NCBI GenBank assembly: GCA_903872005.1
Contig: CAIQJD010000588.1
Location: 1 to 13,908 of the forward strand
Direction of reading: 5' to 3'
DNA: 13,908 bases
DNA from: an uncultured bacterium
GTDB lineage: Bacteria; Chloroflexota; Anaerolineae; JACIWP01
This document shows, piece after piece, positions 1-6,580 of the stretch. The notes beneath the pieces are model-generated. The model had not been told where the DNA came from, searched no databases, and saw only the letters and a program-made list of their open reading frames with translations. A program made the position numbers and the translations under genes. Each line of letters opens with the position of its first letter. The stretch's first letter is position 1.

Positions 1-186
1 ACGCCGACGGCGACGATCACACCGACCCCCTCGCGGACGTTATCGCCAACGATCACGCGCACGCCCACGCGGACGGGGACGCCTACTCGCACGGGCACGC
101 CGACCCGCACGCCAACCAATACGCGCACGCCGACGAACACGCGCACGCCAACCTCTACGTTCCCGGCCGGGACGCCGTCTCCGACG
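1..186 (+). repeat. Low-complexity ACG/CCG-rich repeat encoding the Thr/Pro linker
   Basis: A degenerate run built from units such as CGCACGCCGAC and ACGCGCACGCC fills the first ~186 bases. Read in frame 1 it gives Thr-Pro-Thr-Arg-type repeats. It is a coding microsatellite-like tract, prone to slippage and length variation, not a CRISPR or a regulatory array. Confidence 0.7.
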
Positions 187-684
187 GCCGCGCCGCCGGC
201 GTTCCCGCAACGCGTCAATGCCGGCGGGGCGCTGTATATCAGCGGATCGGGCACGGCGTGGGCCGGTGATCGGGCCTACATGGTGGGCAACTGGGGTTAC
301 GCAGGAGGGGGAACCTATACGACCGGGGCGGTGATCGCCGGGACTGAGGATCAACCGTTGTATCGCACCGCGCGCGTTTGGCCGGCGTCGGCGTTGCCCG
401 GCTATCGCTTCCCGATGCCGAATGGCGCTTACTGGGTGCGACTGAAATTCGCGGAGACCTATTGGTCAGCGTCGCGCAAACGTCAATTCAGTGTTCGCGT
501 CGAGGGGACAACGATCCTGACCGATTTTGACATTTTCGCTGAGGCCGGCGGGAAGTATATCGCGGTGGATCGAGAGTTCCGTGTGGACGTGATGGATGGG
601 GAGTTGACGTTGGACTTCATCCGCTTGATGGGTTATGACAATCCGATGGTCAGCGCGATAGAGGTCTGGCCGGCTACGCCATAG
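1..684 (+). CDS. Secreted/surface protein C-terminal part: Thr/Pro linker plus malectin-like domain (5' partial)
   Basis: The frame is open from the first base of the window, so the N-terminus is missing; 227 residues are visible before TAG at 682-684. Residues 1 to about 66 are almost pure Thr/Pro/Arg, a low-complexity linker typical of secreted Chloroflexota surface proteins. From residue 71 the sequence turns into a beta-rich domain opening with RVNAGG and continuing with YISGSGTAWAGDRAY, then KFAETYW and a terminal SAIEVWP. This order (RVNAGG start, KFAE strand, AIEV close) matches malectin/malectin-like carbohydrate-binding domains. Such domains bind di- or oligosaccharides outside the cell, so a glycan-binding or enzyme-anchoring role is inferred. 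The catalytic or other N-terminal domains lie upstream of the window. An internal ATG at 280 is not the start, because the malectin domain and linker begin before it. Confidence 0.85.
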   Translation, partial: TPTATITPTPSRTLSPTITRTPTRTGTPTRTGTPTRTPTNTRTPTNTRTPTSTFPAGTPSPTAAPPAFPQRVNAGGALYISGSGTAWAGDRAYMVGNWGYAGGGTYTTGAVIAGTEDQPLYRTARVWPASALPGYRFPMPNGAYWVRLKFAETYWSASRKRQFSVRVEGTTILTDFDIFAEAGGKYIAVDREFRVDVMDGELTLDFIRLMGYDNPMVSAIEVWPATP

Positions 685-707
685 TTGGGGCGATTACGAG
701 AGGTGAA

Positions 708-738
708 CAGGGCCTCCGCCAACCTGGCGGAGGCCCTG
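708..738. terminator. 13-bp perfect hairpin between convergent genes (bidirectional terminator)
   Basis: CAGGGCCTCCGCC (708-720) and GGCGGAGGCCCTG (726-738) are perfect complements around a five-base loop AACCT. It lies 23 bp after the malectin-gene stop and 12 bp beyond the stop of the minus-strand membrane-protein gene, exactly where transcripts from both sides must end. There is no T-tract on either side, so termination may rely on the hairpin alone or on Rho. Confidence 0.7.
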
Positions 739-750
739 GCGCGCCCGGGG

Positions 751-1194
751 TCAGGCGGCCGGTTGGCGAAAGCCGACGACGAAGAGCGCGACGGCCATGA
801 GGCGCAGGATACCGCTGGCGGAGATGGTGATGGCCAGGTCGAGCCGGCCGGTCAGGAGGACGAAGAGGCCGGCATAGACGGCGGCGAAGAAGACGAAGAT
901 GCCGGCGGCCCAGGTGGTGAGGCGCGCCGGACGTGAAGGCGAACGGCGCATGGCGCGCAGTGCCAGCGTCATCAAGGGAATCTCGGCCAGGGCCAGAGCC
1001 ATGAAGACGACGTAGAGGATGAGGATCAGGAGGCCGGCCGAGTCGGGCGCGAGGTCGCGCAGGGCGGCGGCAAGCCAGGCCGGCCCTTCTTGTGCGCTGC
1101 GCCAATAGCCCAGGGCCAGGATGAGGACGCCGTTGGCGAGGAGACCGAGGCCGCCGGCGAGGGCGAGGCGGATGCGTTCGTCCAGTTTCATCAT
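751..1194 (-). CDS. Four-helix integral membrane protein, unknown function
   Basis: 147 residues with four hydrophobic stretches (about 10-30, 53-80, 93-115 and 119-142). A basic loop at 80-92 (RAMRRSPSRPARL) suggests that loop faces the cytoplasm. I do not recognise the family. It is the last gene of the five-gene minus-strand operon, starting 18 bp after the flavoprotein stop. An AAGGA Shine-Dalgarno (1200-1204) lies 5 bp from the first ATG and 8 bp from the second in-frame ATG (1189-1191), so the start may be either one. Its position behind the PreA-like gene suggests a membrane partner, for example an anchor or electron-transfer partner, but no cofactor-binding residues are evident and this is only inference. 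Low-polarity composition makes a soluble enzyme unlikely. Confidence 0.75.
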   Translation of the reverse strand: MMKLDERIRLALAGGLGLLANGVLILALGYWRSAQEGPAWLAAALRDLAPDSAGLLILILYVVFMALALAEIPLMTLALRAMRRSPSRPARLTTWAAGIFVFFAAVYAGLFVLLTGRLDLAITISASGILRLMAVALFVVGFRQPAA

Positions 1195-1212
1195 TCTCGT
1201 CCTTGCCTCAGT

Positions 1213-2298
1213 CTAGTCCATGCTCAGGGCGCGCGGCGTACAGCGGGTGACACAGAGTCCGCAGCCGGTGCAACGGTTGGGGTCGAGGATGGCTTTCTTT
1301 TCGATCACTTTGATCGCCTGGTAGACGCAACTGATTTCACACAGCCCGCAGCCGGTGCAGCGATCCCAGTCGAGGCGCGGCGGGACGGCGTCGAGATGGA
1401 CTTGCCGGCCGGCGGCGTGGCGCAGGGCCAGGCCGCGTATATCATTGACGCTGGCATGGCTGTGGGCGTCGAGCCAACGATCTATTTCGCCGGCGATCTT
1501 GCCCAGGGCCTGGGGCCCGCGCAGGATGACTTCGGTGCAGACTTGCACGGCCCATGCGCCGGCCATGATCATCTCGATGGCATCTATGCCGCGGCTGACG
1601 CCGCCGACGCCGAAGATGGGCAGGTTGACTGTGCGGGCGATGTCGTAGACGCAGCGGACGGCCAGGGGGCGCAAGGCCGGTCCTGACATCCAGCCGAAGC
1701 CCTCGGAACTGCCCATCCAGGGCCGGCCGGTCTCGATGTCGAGGGCGAGGGTGGGGCCGAAGGAGTTGATGGCGACGATGCCATCTGCGCCGGCATCGCG
1801 CGCCGCCCGTGCGGCGACCTGCATGTCGCGGGATGGGCTGAGCTTGACCAGTACCGGGAGGCCGGTAGCAGACTTGGCCGCTTCGATTGCCTGCATCATG
1901 GGGCGCGGGTCGTCGCCCAGGTAATGGGTGGAAAGCTCCAGGGCGTCGGCGAAGGGTTTGATGTGGGGAGCGACGGCAGCGATTTGTTGGGCAGTGTAGC
2001 CGAGGCTGACGATGAGGGGGAGGCCGGCAGCGCGCGCCCGGGGCAGCTCGCGCTCGATCCAGGCTTGAGGCGGCAACTCGGACCAGGTTTCGGTGTTGAG
2101 GAAGCCGCCGGCGACCTGGGCCATGTTGGGGTGGGGCACGCGGGCGCCGGCATCGGAGATCGTTTTGCTGACGAGGCCGCCGGCCCCGCCGGCGGCGCAA
2201 CGCTCGAGGGCGGCGCCGTTCCAGCCGGGCGGGCCGGCAGCCGGCAGTACAGGGTTCTTGAGGGTCATGCCCAGGATCTCAACGTTGAGGTTTGCCAT
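1213..2298 (-). CDS. PreA/dihydroorotate-dehydrogenase-like flavoprotein with C-terminal 2x[4Fe-4S] domain
   Basis: 361 residues. Residues 1 to about 285 form an FMN-binding TIM barrel of the dihydroorotate/dihydropyrimidine dehydrogenase family: LKNPVLPAAG near the N-terminus, VSKT (43-46), VLVKLSPS (149-156) with the FMN-contacting Lys152, INSFG (177-181), SGPALRPLAVR (205-215) and the phosphate-binding GVGGV (230-234). Residues 310-353 carry two CxxCxxCxxxC ferredoxin motifs (Cys314/317/320/324 and 343/346/349/353), as in PreA and the C-terminus of dihydropyrimidine dehydrogenase. The family reduces pyrimidines, or oxidises dihydroorotate, with electrons passed through the clusters. Oddly, the canonical ELNxSCP motif reads ELSTHYLG here (121-128), so the catalytic Cys and the conserved Asn are absent and pyrimidine reduction is doubtful. 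AGGAG (2306-2310) sits 7 bp before the ATG. It follows an SsnA-like gene and a small membrane-protein gene in one operon. Confidence 0.88.
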   Translation of the reverse strand: MANLNVEILGMTLKNPVLPAAGPPGWNGAALERCAAGGAGGLVSKTISDAGARVPHPNMAQVAGGFLNTETWSELPPQAWIERELPRARAAGLPLIVSLGYTAQQIAAVAPHIKPFADALELSTHYLGDDPRPMMQAIEAAKSATGLPVLVKLSPSRDMQVAARAARDAGADGIVAINSFGPTLALDIETGRPWMGSSEGFGWMSGPALRPLAVRCVYDIARTVNLPIFGVGGVSRGIDAIEMIMAGAWAVQVCTEVILRGPQALGKIAGEIDRWLDAHSHASVNDIRGLALRHAAGRQVHLDAVPPRLDWDRCTGCGLCEISCVYQAIKVIEKKAILDPNRCTGCGLCVTRCTPRALSMD

Positions 2299-2325
2299 CT
2301 TTTCGCTCCTGTCGGTGAATCGTGA

Positions 2326-2571
2326 CTATTCCTCTGGCTGGCTCTCGTCGCGTTCTACTTCGGCGGCAGCCGCCGCGATGGCCCAACTTACGACGCCCCA
2401 GGTCACGCCGGAGATGAGGATGGCGATGATGAAGGCGCGCAGGGTGAAGGGGGCAAAGCCACGCAGCATCCCAACGGTCGCCAGGACAACGCCCAGGAGG
2501 GCAAAGGCAAGCCCAATTTTGGCCGGCCCGCTGAGCCGGCGCCAGAGGGTCTTCTTTTGCGTGTCAGTCAT
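2326..2571 (-). CDS. Small two-helix membrane protein, unknown function
   Basis: 81 residues with a basic N-terminus (MTDTQKKTLWRRL), two predicted helices (about 18-36 and 46-68) and an acidic tail (EVERDESQPEE). I do not recognise the family. It is placed between the SsnA-like and PreA-like genes. Its AGGAG ribosome-binding site (2581-2585) overlaps the TAG stop of the upstream gene (2584-2586), which points to translational coupling and supports it as a real gene despite its size. Spacing to the next gene is 27 bp. The conserved placement in a tight operon suggests a role with the two enzymes, perhaps membrane tethering; this is inference only. Confidence 0.75.
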   Translation of the reverse strand: MTDTQKKTLWRRLSGPAKIGLAFALLGVVLATVGMLRGFAPFTLRAFIIAILISGVTWGVVSWAIAAAAAEVERDESQPEE

Positions 2572-2583
2572 GGTTGCATGCTC

Positions 2584-3912
2584 CTAATAGCGCGCCCACA
2601 GTTTGCGCGCCAGTTCGCGGGCGCGCGCTGCGATGGCTGCTTCGTCCAGCTCTGTCAGTTGAGCCTGATGGAGCAGCACTTTGCCGGCGCAGATGACTGT
2701 GTCCACGGGGATGTGGGCGAGGCCGCATGCCAAATGCCAGGCGAGGTTTGCCTGGGTGATGGGCACGGCCGGTTGATAGTCCAGCATGATGATGTCGGCG
2801 CAAGCGCCGGCGGTGAGGATGCCGAGTTCCTGGTCGAAGATGCGGCTGGCGATGCGTCGGTTGTTGGCGAAGGCCAGTCGCGTGACGTGTTCGGCCGGCA
2901 GGGCCAAGGGGTCGCCGGATGCGGATTTGTGGAGCAGGAAGGCGGCTTGCATTTCGGCGAAGAGCGCCGACGAGAAGCCGGCGTCGCCCAGGCCGATGGT
3001 CATGCGGTCGCGCAGGAGGCGCGGCGCCGGGGCGACGCCGACGGCATCACGCATGTCGGCGCGGGGGCAATGGATGATGCCGGCGTCGGCTTGGCGCAAG
3101 AGGTCAAGCTCGTAGGCGTCTATGTGGATGGCATGGGCGGCGAGGAAACGGGCATTGACGAGGCCGGCGCGGCTGAGGCGCTCGACCACGCGCAGGCCGG
3201 CGCGTTTGAGGCTGTCGGCGTGATCGGCCTTGCATTGGGCTACCGGCATGAGGCAGCCAATGTCGAGGTCACGGGCCAGGCTGACGGCGCCCTGCAGCGT
3301 CTCTTCGCTGAGGGTCATGGAGGCGTTGAGACCCATGAGGCCGGCGCGGCGCGGGTCGGGTTGATGTTGACATAAATGGATGAAGCGGGCGTTCTCACGC
3401 AGGCCGGCGAGGGCGTTGGCGTGGCCCTCACGATCCGATGCGGCGTAGGCGAGGCCGGCGCGCAGGCCGGCGCGGCGCGCTTCGCCGGCGAGGATGTCCA
3501 GCGAACCGTCTACGAAGCTGGAGGATGAATGGGCAGCGATGAGGGTGGTGACGCCGTGTCGGATTGCTTCTACCAGGGCGGCAGCGGCGTTGGACGCGAT
3601 GTCTTCGGGGCGCATGGCCTGGTCGAGGCGACGCCAGAGGCCCTCGTCGAGCTGTGGGAAGTCGGTCGCTGGCGCGCCACGCGGCGGCGCGCCGCGCGCC
3701 AGGGAGCCATGGAGGCGGGTGTAGGCGTTGATAAGGCCGGGGAGGATGAGCATGCCGCGCGCGTCGAGACGCTCTTCGGCCGGCCAGCGCGCCAGGAGCG
3801 CGGGGCTGGGGCCGATCTCGACGATGCGGTCGTCCGCGGTCTTGATCGCGCCATCAACGATGAGCGAGTTGCTGTCGTCGCACGGAGCGATCAGGCCGTT
3901 CACGATGAGCAT
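2584..3912 (-). CDS. SsnA-like amidohydrolase-family protein with most metal ligands lost
   Basis: 442 residues, close in length and layout to E. coli SsnA and other TrzN/AtzB-type aminohydrolases. It has an N-terminal beta-sandwich (1-55), the barrel entry LPGLINAYTRLHGSLARG (58-74), GVTTLIAAHSS (120-130), HCPRADMRDAVGVAP (281-295), a GLGDAG motif (307-312), LLHK (326-329) and a C-terminal beta-sandwich strand GACADIIMLDY (369-379). The family hydrolyses amino or halo groups on rings using a metal held by HxH, a later His pair and an Asp. Here HxH is Tyr64-Thr-Arg66, HIHAAE is LMPVAQ (221-226), and the catalytic Asp of GTDG is Ala311; His260 is kept. Classical metal hydrolysis is therefore unlikely, yet the frame is intact. 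GGAGGAG (3918-3924) precedes the ATG by 5 bp. It lies 24 bp after the PHP gene in the same operon. Confidence 0.85.
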   Translation of the reverse strand: MLIVNGLIAPCDDSNSLIVDGAIKTADDRIVEIGPSPALLARWPAEERLDARGMLILPGLINAYTRLHGSLARGAPPRGAPATDFPQLDEGLWRRLDQAMRPEDIASNAAAALVEAIRHGVTTLIAAHSSSSFVDGSLDILAGEARRAGLRAGLAYAASDREGHANALAGLRENARFIHLCQHQPDPRRAGLMGLNASMTLSEETLQGAVSLARDLDIGCLMPVAQCKADHADSLKRAGLRVVERLSRAGLVNARFLAAHAIHIDAYELDLLRQADAGIIHCPRADMRDAVGVAPAPRLLRDRMTIGLGDAGFSSALFAEMQAAFLLHKSASGDPLALPAEHVTRLAFANNRRIASRIFDQELGILTAGACADIIMLDYQPAVPITQANLAWHLACGLAHIPVDTVICAGKVLLHQAQLTELDEAAIAARARELARKLWARY

Positions 3913-3936
3913 GGGCGCTCCTCCATGTTGTCGCGC

Positions 3937-4845
3937 TCAAGCGGCCGGCGCGTCAGCGAGGAAGATGGGATTGCTCCATGCTTTCTTGCCGGCGCGGTCG
4001 GTGATCTCGACGCGCGCGTAGGTCTGGCCGTCCCAGAGCTTGAGGCGCGCGGCGGTGAGGCCGTGGCCGGAGACGGAACGGACGGCGCTGACGAACCAGC
4101 GTTCGCCGATAGATGCGATGGAAATGGCCGGCGAGCAGGAGATGACCATCTCGTTGCCTTCGAGGCGGATGTCATGGATTTCCGGGCCGGTGCTGGCGTA
4201 GAAGTGACCCTGGCGCAGGGCAGCGAGGATGGCCGGCACGGTCAGCTCGGTCGCTTTCAGCATGGTCCAGCCGATGGCGGAGTCAGTGCGCCAGGGCATC
4301 CAGTGGGCGTCGTCTACCGCGAGGCCCCAGAGGCGGCGGCCGGCAGCCAGGAGATCATCCCAATGGGTATGGCTGAATCCTTTGTGGTAGCCCGTGTCGC
4401 AGACGCCGTTGTAGACTTCGAGGCCGATGACGCCTTCGACGGGCAGAAGATCGGCGGAGCGTTGGCCGAGCCAATAGGGGTGGGCCAGATGCACCAGCGC
4501 GCCGCGTTGGCGCAGTTGGTTGATATCGGCCTGGAGGTTGTTGGATGGGGCGACTTTTTCGCCGGGGCGCATGTCGCCGCCCAGGCCGACGATGTGGTAG
4601 AAGCGTGAGGTTGGGTCGTCGCCATGCACTTCGATGCCGGGCACGACGAGCATGTCAGGATCGCCCAGGCCGGCGCAGTCGGCGAAGGTGAGGTGGTCGG
4701 TGAGGGCCACGAAACTGTAGCCGTTGCGACGATAGTAGGGGACAATTTCGGCCGGCGGCCAGGCGCCATCTGAACGGTTGCTGTGGGTGTGGAGGTTGCC
4801 CCGATACCAACGGCCTGGGGCTGAGAAAGCAGGTTGAATGAACAT
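3937..4845 (-). CDS. PHP-domain metallohydrolase, CehA/McbA-like
   Basis: 302 residues from the ATG at 4843-4845, chosen because AGGAG lies 7 bp upstream. An in-frame extension to 4878 would place the ribosome-binding site inside the gene. PHP-domain signatures appear in order: NLHTHSNRSDG (His19, His21), ALTDHLTF (Asp50-His51), PGIEVHG (Glu72, His74), LVHLAHP (His119, His122), and VDDAHW near the end of the barrel (Asp178, Asp179, His181). These form the trinuclear metal site of PHP phosphoesterases and related hydrolases, and here it appears complete. Residues from about 219 onward form a beta-rich C-terminal module, as in CehA/McbA-type proteins, some of which hydrolyse carbamate or phosphoester substrates. 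No signal peptide is visible, so it is probably cytoplasmic. It is the first gene after the promoter at 4921-4949 and is probably the catalytically competent hydrolase of this operon. Confidence 0.88.
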   Translation of the reverse strand: MFIQPAFSAPGRWYRGNLHTHSNRSDGAWPPAEIVPYYRRNGYSFVALTDHLTFADCAGLGDPDMLVVPGIEVHGDDPTSRFYHIVGLGGDMRPGEKVAPSNNLQADINQLRQRGALVHLAHPYWLGQRSADLLPVEGVIGLEVYNGVCDTGYHKGFSHTHWDDLLAAGRRLWGLAVDDAHWMPWRTDSAIGWTMLKATELTVPAILAALRQGHFYASTGPEIHDIRLEGNEMVISCSPAISIASIGERWFVSAVRSVSGHGLTAARLKLWDGQTYARVEITDRAGKKAWSNPIFLADAPAA

Positions 4846-4880
4846 GGGTCTGCTCCTATGATGACAGGCACAAGACATCA

Positions 4881-4894
4881 GCGCCGGCCGGCGC
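4881..4894. promoter_or_regulatory. 14-bp perfect palindrome in the leader of the PHP operon
   Basis: GCGCCGGCCGGCGC equals its own reverse complement and lies about 20-35 bases downstream of the predicted transcription start and 35 bases before the PHP ATG. A further GCCGGC follows at 4900-4905, giving alternative hairpins in the leader RNA. It could be an operator or a leader structure, but GCCGGC is so frequent here that it may only be two overlapping copies of that hexamer. Confidence 0.3.
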
Positions 4895-4913
4895 GGGGGC
4901 CGGCGTGGAATAG

Positions 4914-4949
4914 TTGTCTCATTGTACCCGCAGGGGGGACAATCGTCAA
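4914..4949 (-). promoter_or_regulatory. Sigma-70-type promoter of the PHP/SsnA-like/PreA-like operon
   Basis: On the minus strand TTGACG (4944-4949) is followed after exactly 17 bp by TACAAT (4921-4926), each 5/6 to consensus. Transcription would begin near 4914, giving a ~70-base leader before the ATG at 4845. An inverted repeat ATTGT (4921-4925) / ACAAT (4939-4943) overlaps the -10 and spacer and could be an operator. Confidence 0.75.
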
Positions 4950-5013
4950 GCGCCTGGGGCCGGGTAAGGGGCGATGGCGTTGGGGTGTTCCAGCGGAGCG
5001 CCGTAGGGGAGCG

Positions 5014-5050
5014 AATCGGGGTAGGGCGTTTGGCGCGTCCTACCCCGATT
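5014..5050 (-). terminator. Hairpin terminator downstream of the membrane-protein gene at 5069
   Basis: AATCGGGGTAGG (5014-5025) and CCTACCCCGATT (5039-5050) pair perfectly over 12 bp. GCGT/GCGT-type pairs with wobbles inside the 13-base loop could extend the stem. It starts 19 bp beyond the TAA at 5069-5071 on the minus strand and upstream of the next promoter (4944-4949), so it separates the two minus-strand transcription units. No T-tract follows. Confidence 0.65.
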
Positions 5051-5068
5051 GCCAGATGTATGCAGAGG

Positions 5069-5569
5069 TTACGCTTGTGGGGTCGAGGGCGGCAGGTCAG
5101 CGCCCGATGTGGGGGCTTCGGGCGCGACCGGCGCGGGCAAAACGAGGTCTTCGGCCGGCGGAGCGGGCGGGGCCGGCGGGATGGGAGCGGCAGGAGCCGG
5201 CGCGATCACGCCATCAAAGGCAAGTCGCACGTCCTCGCGCAGCAGGTAGTAGATGATCAGGCCGCCGATGACGGTCCAGATGGGGAAAGCCGGCAATTGC
5301 AGCACGGCCAGGACGATGGCGGCCCAACGTCCCCAGTGTTTCATGGCAAGCAGGCCCCACGCAGCTACGACGGAGCCGGCAAGGAAGATCAGGCAGACGA
5401 TGAGTCCAAGTCCGATGCCAAAGACGGCCCAGGTCGCGGCGAAGCGGTCTGCGATGGCGGCCAGTGCGGCGAAGAGGCCGAGGAGAATGGCGCAGGAGCC
5501 GACCAGGAAGACCAGGGCGACCAGCGCATAGTAGACGGCGATGATGACGATGCCATCGGGACGTTTCAT
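5069..5569 (-). CDS. Membrane protein with Pro/Ala-rich C-terminal tail, unknown function
   Basis: 166 residues. Hydrophobic segments at about 7-40 (possibly a hairpin), 44-75 and 80-110 give three to four transmembrane helices. These are followed by LREDVRLAF and then a 45-residue tail of Pro, Ala and Gly (about 121-166; for example APAPAAPIPPAPPAPPAED). The tail looks disordered and may span periplasm or bind partners. I do not recognise a named family, though the GRWAAIVLAVLQLPAFPIW stretch resembles small uncharacterised bacterial membrane proteins. A GGAG site lies 9 bp before the ATG. It is the last gene of a minus-strand cluster, 40 bp after the toast-rack-like lipoprotein gene, and is followed by a hairpin. 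This suggests a shared envelope function, which is inference. Confidence 0.75.
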   Translation of the reverse strand: MKRPDGIVIIAVYYALVALVFLVGSCAILLGLFAALAAIADRFAATWAVFGIGLGLIVCLIFLAGSVVAAWGLLAMKHWGRWAAIVLAVLQLPAFPIWTVIGGLIIYYLLREDVRLAFDGVIAPAPAAPIPPAPPAPPAEDLVLPAPVAPEAPTSGADLPPSTPQA

Positions 5570-5609
5570 GGGTTTCTCGCTCCTTCAGTTGCGGTATTGG
5601 ATGGATTGC

Positions 5610-6491
5610 TTACTTTGAGCTGCCGGCTTCGGCAGCGGTCCGCAGGTTGATGGTTCCCAGGCCCAGGGTCAGGTCAATGGTGAGACGCGGGCCGGCGCCT
5701 TGTTCCCAGGCCGGCGTGACGTAGCTGTCATTGCGGTGGCTGAAGTTGTAGTCCGCGTTGACCGATGTGACGGCCTGACGCACGATGACCTGGGCGGCAA
5801 CATCGGCCGGGATGATGAGGGTCAGGTCAGAGAGGCCGGCTTTGACTTCGACTTGGGCGTCGCGTTGGAGCCGGCCGCCGAAGTCAAGCGTGTAGGCGCT
5901 GGCCCCGCCTTCAAAGGACATGCGGTCGAAGTTCGCGTTGAGGAGATGTTTGAGTTTCAGGCTGGCAGCGCCGGTGCGAAAAACGAGCCGGCTCATGCGC
6001 TCCGAGTTGGGTTGGGAGAAGTCGAAGGTGGAGCTGGAAGCGCCCTGGTTGACGGTCAGCTCTTGCAGTGGGATGCCGCCCAGGTCCCAGTCGCCTTCAT
6101 AGGCGCCGGCGTTGATTTCCAGGCGCAAAGGCCGGCTGGTACCCAGGTGCAGATCCCAGTCGTTAATCATGTCCACCGGGTTGACGTTGCTGGTTTGGCG
6201 CACTTCCTGACGGGAGCCATTCACGACGGTTTCGGGCGCCAGCCCAACGACGTTGTAGTGAACCGTGCCTTCGAGGAGTTTTTCAGCGTCGGCGACCGCC
6301 TGGAGCTTGGCAGCGCCGAGGCTGAGGACGAGGGTGGGCGTCTGCGCGCCGGCCGGGTAGTCGAGGGATAGCTCGGCGGTGCGCGTGGGGCCGGTTTGGC
6401 CGACGCCGAAGCCGGCACAGCCGGAAGCAGCAAGTATGGTGAAGATCAGTAGCGCGGCGAGGGCCGCGGGTAGCCAAATCTTGCGTAGCAT
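5610..6491 (-). CDS. Toast-rack-like lipoprotein (LiaF/DUF2154-related)
   Basis: 293 residues. MLRKIWLPAALAALLIFTIL followed by AASGC gives a signal peptide with a lipobox, so the mature protein would start at lipidated Cys25. A beta-rich body runs from about 35 to 290 with repeated self-similar strands (LRLEINAGAYEGDWDLGG, LTVNQGASSSTFDFSQ, LVFRTGAASLKLKHL, FEGGASAYTLDFGG, VEVKAGLSDLTLIIP). This alternating AG/GA-A turn pattern, ending in IPADVAAQVIVR, is that of toast-rack domains found in LiaF-type cell-envelope stress proteins and DUF4097/DUF2154 proteins. The family is linked to sensing membrane-active compounds; the exact role here is unknown. The ribosome-binding site is weak (GAAGAG). 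An 89-bp gap separates it from the upstream membrane-protein gene, so a separate internal promoter is possible, though I saw no clear one. Confidence 0.75.
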   Translation of the reverse strand: MLRKIWLPAALAALLIFTILAASGCAGFGVGQTGPTRTAELSLDYPAGAQTPTLVLSLGAAKLQAVADAEKLLEGTVHYNVVGLAPETVVNGSRQEVRQTSNVNPVDMINDWDLHLGTSRPLRLEINAGAYEGDWDLGGIPLQELTVNQGASSSTFDFSQPNSERMSRLVFRTGAASLKLKHLLNANFDRMSFEGGASAYTLDFGGRLQRDAQVEVKAGLSDLTLIIPADVAAQVIVRQAVTSVNADYNFSHRNDSYVTPAWEQGAGPRLTIDLTLGLGTINLRTAAEAGSSK

Positions 6492-6580
6492 GGTCTTTCT
6501 CTTCGCCCCCTGGCGTTGTGCGCCATCAGATGGAGTGTGTCCGTTCCTGATGTGTATTACGCACGAACAGGGCGCAGGTT

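Noticed and set aside
1..186. Repeat tract as a CRISPR or origin-like array
   Set aside because: Units are irregular, lack spacers, and translate in frame to a Thr/Pro linker joined to a malectin domain.
2557..3375. 272-codon open frame on the plus strand
   Set aside because: Antisense to the SsnA-like gene; composition is Gly/Ala/Asp-rich with no domain pattern, and it arises from GC-rich codon bias. The same holds for the plus-strand frames at 1090-1686, 1924-2325, 3529-4608 and 5700-6371.
4846..4878. N-terminal extension of the PHP protein from an upstream ATG
   Set aside because: The AGGAG site 7 bp before the ATG at 4845 would fall inside the extension, and the extra residues do not look like part of the domain.
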